From positions 1 through 7,550 of the forward strand of contig CAZNYF010000138.1 in NCBI GenBank assembly GCA_964577195.1: DNA of 7,550 nucleotides. Direction: 5' to 3'. Made by a program: the position numbers and the translations under genes. The notes under the pieces are model-generated. The model saw only the letters and a program-made list of their open reading frames with translations. It was not told the DNA's origin and ran no database searches. This document shows positions 5,578 through 7,550 of the stretch, one piece after another. This DNA is from HyVt-560 sp964577195 (lineage in GTDB: Bacteria; Pseudomonadota; Gammaproteobacteria; UWMA-0217). The stretch's first letter is position 1. Each line of letters starts with the position of its first letter.

Positions 5578-6351
5578 ATGTCGAATAAGAAAAAATTAAA
5601 TCTATACATTGTTGTTTCTGCCTTTGTGTTAATCCTGCTGTATTCGATACTGCTGCTACGTGCTGATATTGTTATTAAGGTTGCTAGCGAGGATGGCATT
5701 GTTGAATATCTGGGTGCTTTGTCATTTCTATTGGCGGCAATTATTTTTGGTTGGTTGTATATTAAAAGTAATCAAAGTAATAATTTATGGATTTTTAAGA
5801 CGAAAAAAAATATATTTTTTATTCTACTCTCGCTGTTGTTTGTTTTCGCAGCGGGAGAAGAGGTTAGCTGGGGGCAGCGGTTGATAGGCTTTGAGACGCC
5901 ATCTTATATTGAATCGAGTAACCAGCAAGGTGAGTTTAATCTTCATAATCTGCCAATTTTCCATGCTAATAATGCACAAGGTGAGAAAAAGTCAGGACTA
6001 GCCAGATTATTAACGGCTGAACGATTATTCGCCTTTTTCTGGCTTTCCTACTGTCTTGTGATTCCATTGATGGCGAATACGTTTGGATGGGCAAAAACGC
6101 TTGTAAAGACAGTGAGCTTGCCGCTGGTGCCGATTCAGATTGGCATGCTGTTTTTGTTCAGTCACCTGGTTTGTAAGGCCATAGAAATGGTGCTGGTGAT
6201 GAAAGATAGTCCATTGCTATGGCAAATGACTGAAATTAAAGAAACATCAATGGCGTTTTTGATACTGACTATGTCAGTGTATTTTATGACCACGCAAGCA
6301 GCGCAAGGAGCGCGTTTTAAACGAATATTTGGTAAACCGTTAGCGACTTGA
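5578..6351 (+). CDS. Polytopic membrane protein with GEExSWGQR motif, function unknown
   Basis: A 257-residue integral membrane protein with about six predicted helices (near 8-28, 41-61, 77-93, 148-166, 180-200 and 224-240). I do not know a named function, but the motif layout looks like a real family: SEDGIVEYLGALSFLLAA (37-54) opening helix 2, AAGEEVSWGQRLIGFETP (91-108) at the end of helix 3, and GEFNLHNL (118-125) in the next loop. The conserved-looking Glu38, Asp39, Glu43, Glu94, Glu95, Arg101 and His123 sit near the membrane boundary and could bind metal or form an active site. His196 and Glu203 lie in a later helix. EExxxxxR recalls the EExxxR motif of CPBP intramembrane proteases, but the spacing differs and I do not assign it. 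The start has a weak AGAGAG site six bases upstream. A basic tail (ARFKRIFGK) ends the protein. It appears monocistronic. Confidence 0.8.
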   Translation: MSNKKKLNLYIVVSAFVLILLYSILLLRADIVIKVASEDGIVEYLGALSFLLAAIIFGWLYIKSNQSNNLWIFKTKKNIFFILLSLLFVFAAGEEVSWGQRLIGFETPSYIESSNQQGEFNLHNLPIFHANNAQGEKKSGLARLLTAERLFAFFWLSYCLVIPLMANTFGWAKTLVKTVSLPLVPIQIGMLFLFSHLVCKAIEMVLVMKDSPLLWQMTEIKETSMAFLILTMSVYFMTTQAAQGARFKRIFGKPLAT

Positions 6352-6370
6352 ATTTGTGGTGTTAGTAGGT

Positions 6371-6563
6371 AAATTTGTAACTACTCAGCTATTACCCCGC
6401 TAGAAGCTACAGGCATACTTGAGTAGGTTGGGAAAAGGAGGAACGACGTGCCCAACAGCTCTCTGGGTGTTGGCACGTCGCAAGCCCTTTGCCCAACCAA
6501 CACCGACTCATTGTGTACTCATTAATACAACGATAAATACTCACTGAGTAGTTACGCAAATTT
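6371..6563. mobile_element. MITE-like element with inverted ends and long internal hairpin
   Basis: The left end, AAATTTG then TAACTACTCAG (6371-6388), is the reverse complement of the right end (6544-6563) except for two extra bases in the right copy; GTAACTACTCAG/CTGAGTAGTTAC is an exact 12-bp match. Between the ends lies a long hairpin (6426-6498), and ACTCA/TGAGT units recur at 6420, 6506, 6517 and 6540. At about 193 bp with no coding capacity, it fits a non-autonomous MITE moved by a transposase elsewhere. I could not find a target-site duplication. The right end overlaps the 3' end of senB. The short minus-strand open frame across it is not a gene. Confidence 0.65.
6426..6498. repeat. 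Long imperfect hairpin in the core of the MITE
   Basis: Paired arms from outside in: GGTTGGG (6426-6432) with CCCAACC (6492-6498), AAAGG (6434-6438) with CCTTT (6486-6490), CGACGTGCC (6444-6452) with GGCACGTCG (6472-6480), and AACA (6454-6457) with TGTT (6468-6471), leaving a 10-base loop. Only a single bulged C interrupts the inner 13 pairs. Lying between two convergent genes, it may also serve as a transcription barrier or 3' stabiliser for both transcripts, though it lacks a T-tract. Confidence 0.65.
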
Positions 6564-7503
6564 TTTGAATTAAATTCTTCCATGCCAGGCGTTCTTTCTC
6601 CGGGGTAAATAATATCCGCTTTACCTCGCACGCGGTTTTCAGAGATTGATAATATTCAGCATCTTTTTCCGCGCGTAATAGTTGTTTGGCAAGGCTTTTT
6701 TCATCCTCAACCGGGTAGTAGCCAGGATAGTCTTTTCCTAGTAAGCCAATCGAGCCTTCTATATCTGAAGCAATGATGGGGACGCCGGCTACGATGGCTT
6801 CCGAGATCACGTTTGCGCCGCCTTCCATGCGCGAGGGCAACACTAATAAATTGGTATGTTGGTAGAGCTGGTGAATCGCTTTGTGGGCGGTTTCTCCATG
6901 CCAGTGGTAGCGCGGATTATTTTGCATCTCTGCTTCAGCGCTTTTACCCCATTCTTTTGTATGAGCTTTGCCGAACTGGTGAATCTGGATGCTGCTGTCT
7001 TTTGGAAGAAGACGTGCTGCCAGCGCCGGTCGCAAAGGGTCTTTTTCATCACGTAGATGTCCTAGCACCGAGACGTGAAAATAATGATCGAAAGGCTTCC
7101 TCTCTCCACTGGTTTGCGCCGATTGATAAATAACATGCATTTTATGTCGGTGTTTTTCTGGCAGGGTGTGACTAATTAAATCATGCAACCCGACAAGATG
7201 ATCGGCTAATTCAATTGAGCGTAAAGTCGTTTCTGGATGGCTGTGAATAAAACGGTAGGCATCCGTTCCGGTGATCGCGACGATAAGCCGCTTTTGCGGA
7301 AATTCATCTGCAAATTTTTGAATTGAATCTGCACTCCGCCAGGCATGCAGGGCGATCATCAAGTCAGCAGGCTGTGTGGTAAATTTTGTCGCTATCTCGA
7401 CCTCGTGCCCGAGCGATTTTAAAATATTAGCCCAACGCGCTGCAGTGGTGCGATTACCGGCTTTTGAGGAAGCTGGGGCAGGAGTAATTAATATAATTTC
7501 CAT
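6541..7503 (-). CDS. senB: Selenoneine biosynthesis selenosugar synthase SenB (TIGR04348 glycosyltransferase)
   Basis: A 320-residue GT-B fold glycosyltransferase of the SenB (TIGR04348) group. SenB makes the C-Se bond of a selenosugar from selenophosphate and a UDP-sugar (UDP-GlcNAc); SenA then joins it to hercynine on the way to selenoneine. It is cytosolic. Family marks: ITPAPASSKAGNRTTAARWA (6-25) at the N-terminus, IALHAWRSADSI (50-61), ITGTDAYR (77-84), VLGHLRDEKDPLRPA (146-160), and the donor-site block SRMEGGANVISEAIVAG (224-240), whose Glu227 and Glu235 form the EX7E motif, followed by DIEGSIGLLG (247-256) and YPGYYPVED (259-267). The ATG fits the family N-terminus, but the ribosome site is poor, which suggests coupling to a gene beyond the right edge. 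The last seven codons and the stop come from the inverted end of the adjacent MITE, so the native C-terminal tail was probably replaced. The catalytic core looks intact. Confidence 0.88.
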   Translation of the reverse strand: MEIILITPAPASSKAGNRTTAARWANILKSLGHEVEIATKFTTQPADLMIALHAWRSADSIQKFADEFPQKRLIVAITGTDAYRFIHSHPETTLRSIELADHLVGLHDLISHTLPEKHRHKMHVIYQSAQTSGERKPFDHYFHVSVLGHLRDEKDPLRPALAARLLPKDSSIQIHQFGKAHTKEWGKSAEAEMQNNPRYHWHGETAHKAIHQLYQHTNLLVLPSRMEGGANVISEAIVAGVPIIASDIEGSIGLLGKDYPGYYPVEDEKSLAKQLLRAEKDAEYYQSLKTACEVKRILFTPEKERLAWKNLIQKICVTTQ

Positions 7504-7550
7504 GACTTTCGTTTTCCAGGAAAAGCAGGTATCAAGTGATGCGATGCTAG
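7488..7550 (-). CDS. Possible 3' end of a gene upstream of senB (partial)
   Basis: From the right edge one minus-strand frame is open (ending HHLIPAFPGKRKSWKLY) and stops at TAA 7490-7488, overlapping the senB start by 16 bases. Such an overlap would explain the missing ribosome site of senB through translational coupling. With only about 20 codons I cannot identify it; a selenoneine partner such as SenA or SenC/SelD would be the natural neighbour. The frame may be open by chance. Confidence 0.2.
   Translation of the reverse strand, partial: LASHHLIPAFPGKRKSWKLY

Noticed and set aside
6407..6631. 74-codon minus-strand open frame overlapping the senB 3' end
   Set aside because: It crosses the MITE hairpin in a frame different from senB and has no ribosome site. 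It is a shadow of the repeat.

Overview
The window looks like a chromosomal stretch of a moderately AT-rich gammaproteobacterium, possibly a sulfur-oxidising or related aquatic lineage. This rests on family content (a YebE-like DUF533/TerB protein, YchJ, a NERD protein, a rhodanese-persulfide dioxygenase fusion and a SenB-type glycosyltransferase) and on abundant short palindromic repeats. The genus cannot be fixed from this sequence.

Layout. 60-1034 (-): an exported protein of unknown family. 1035-1445: a gene-free stretch rich in small repeats (two perfect hairpins and a tandem GGACGGTAC repeat also found beyond the other end of the first gene). 1446-2231 (-): a YebE-like DUF533 protein. 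2232-2637: a divergent intergenic region with a promoter, an abutting palindrome and a 5' leader hairpin. 2638-3684 (+): an N-terminal rhodanese fused to an ETHE1-like persulfide dioxygenase, closed by a strong intrinsic terminator. 3875-5261 (-): a NERD-domain membrane protein followed by YchJ, probably co-transcribed. 5578-6351 (+): a polytopic membrane protein with a GEExSWGQR signature. 6371-6563: a MITE-like element with inverted ends and a long internal hairpin. 6541-7503 (-): SenB, the selenosugar synthase of selenoneine biosynthesis, whose last codons and stop lie inside the MITE end.

How it fits together. Two genes concern chalcogen chemistry: the persulfide dioxygenase fusion (oxidation of glutathione persulfide) and senB (C-Se bond formation from selenophosphate and a UDP-sugar). 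They are not in one operon, and a direct link is not shown. The rest of a selenoneine locus (SenA and the selenophosphate synthase SenC/SelD) would be expected beyond the right edge, upstream of senB. I see no phage, CRISPR, toxin-antitoxin or defence island. The most notable observations are the strong internal Shine-Dalgarno/ATG that could release the dioxygenase domain alone, the palindrome abutting the -35 of the same gene, and the MITE that rewrote the senB 3' end.
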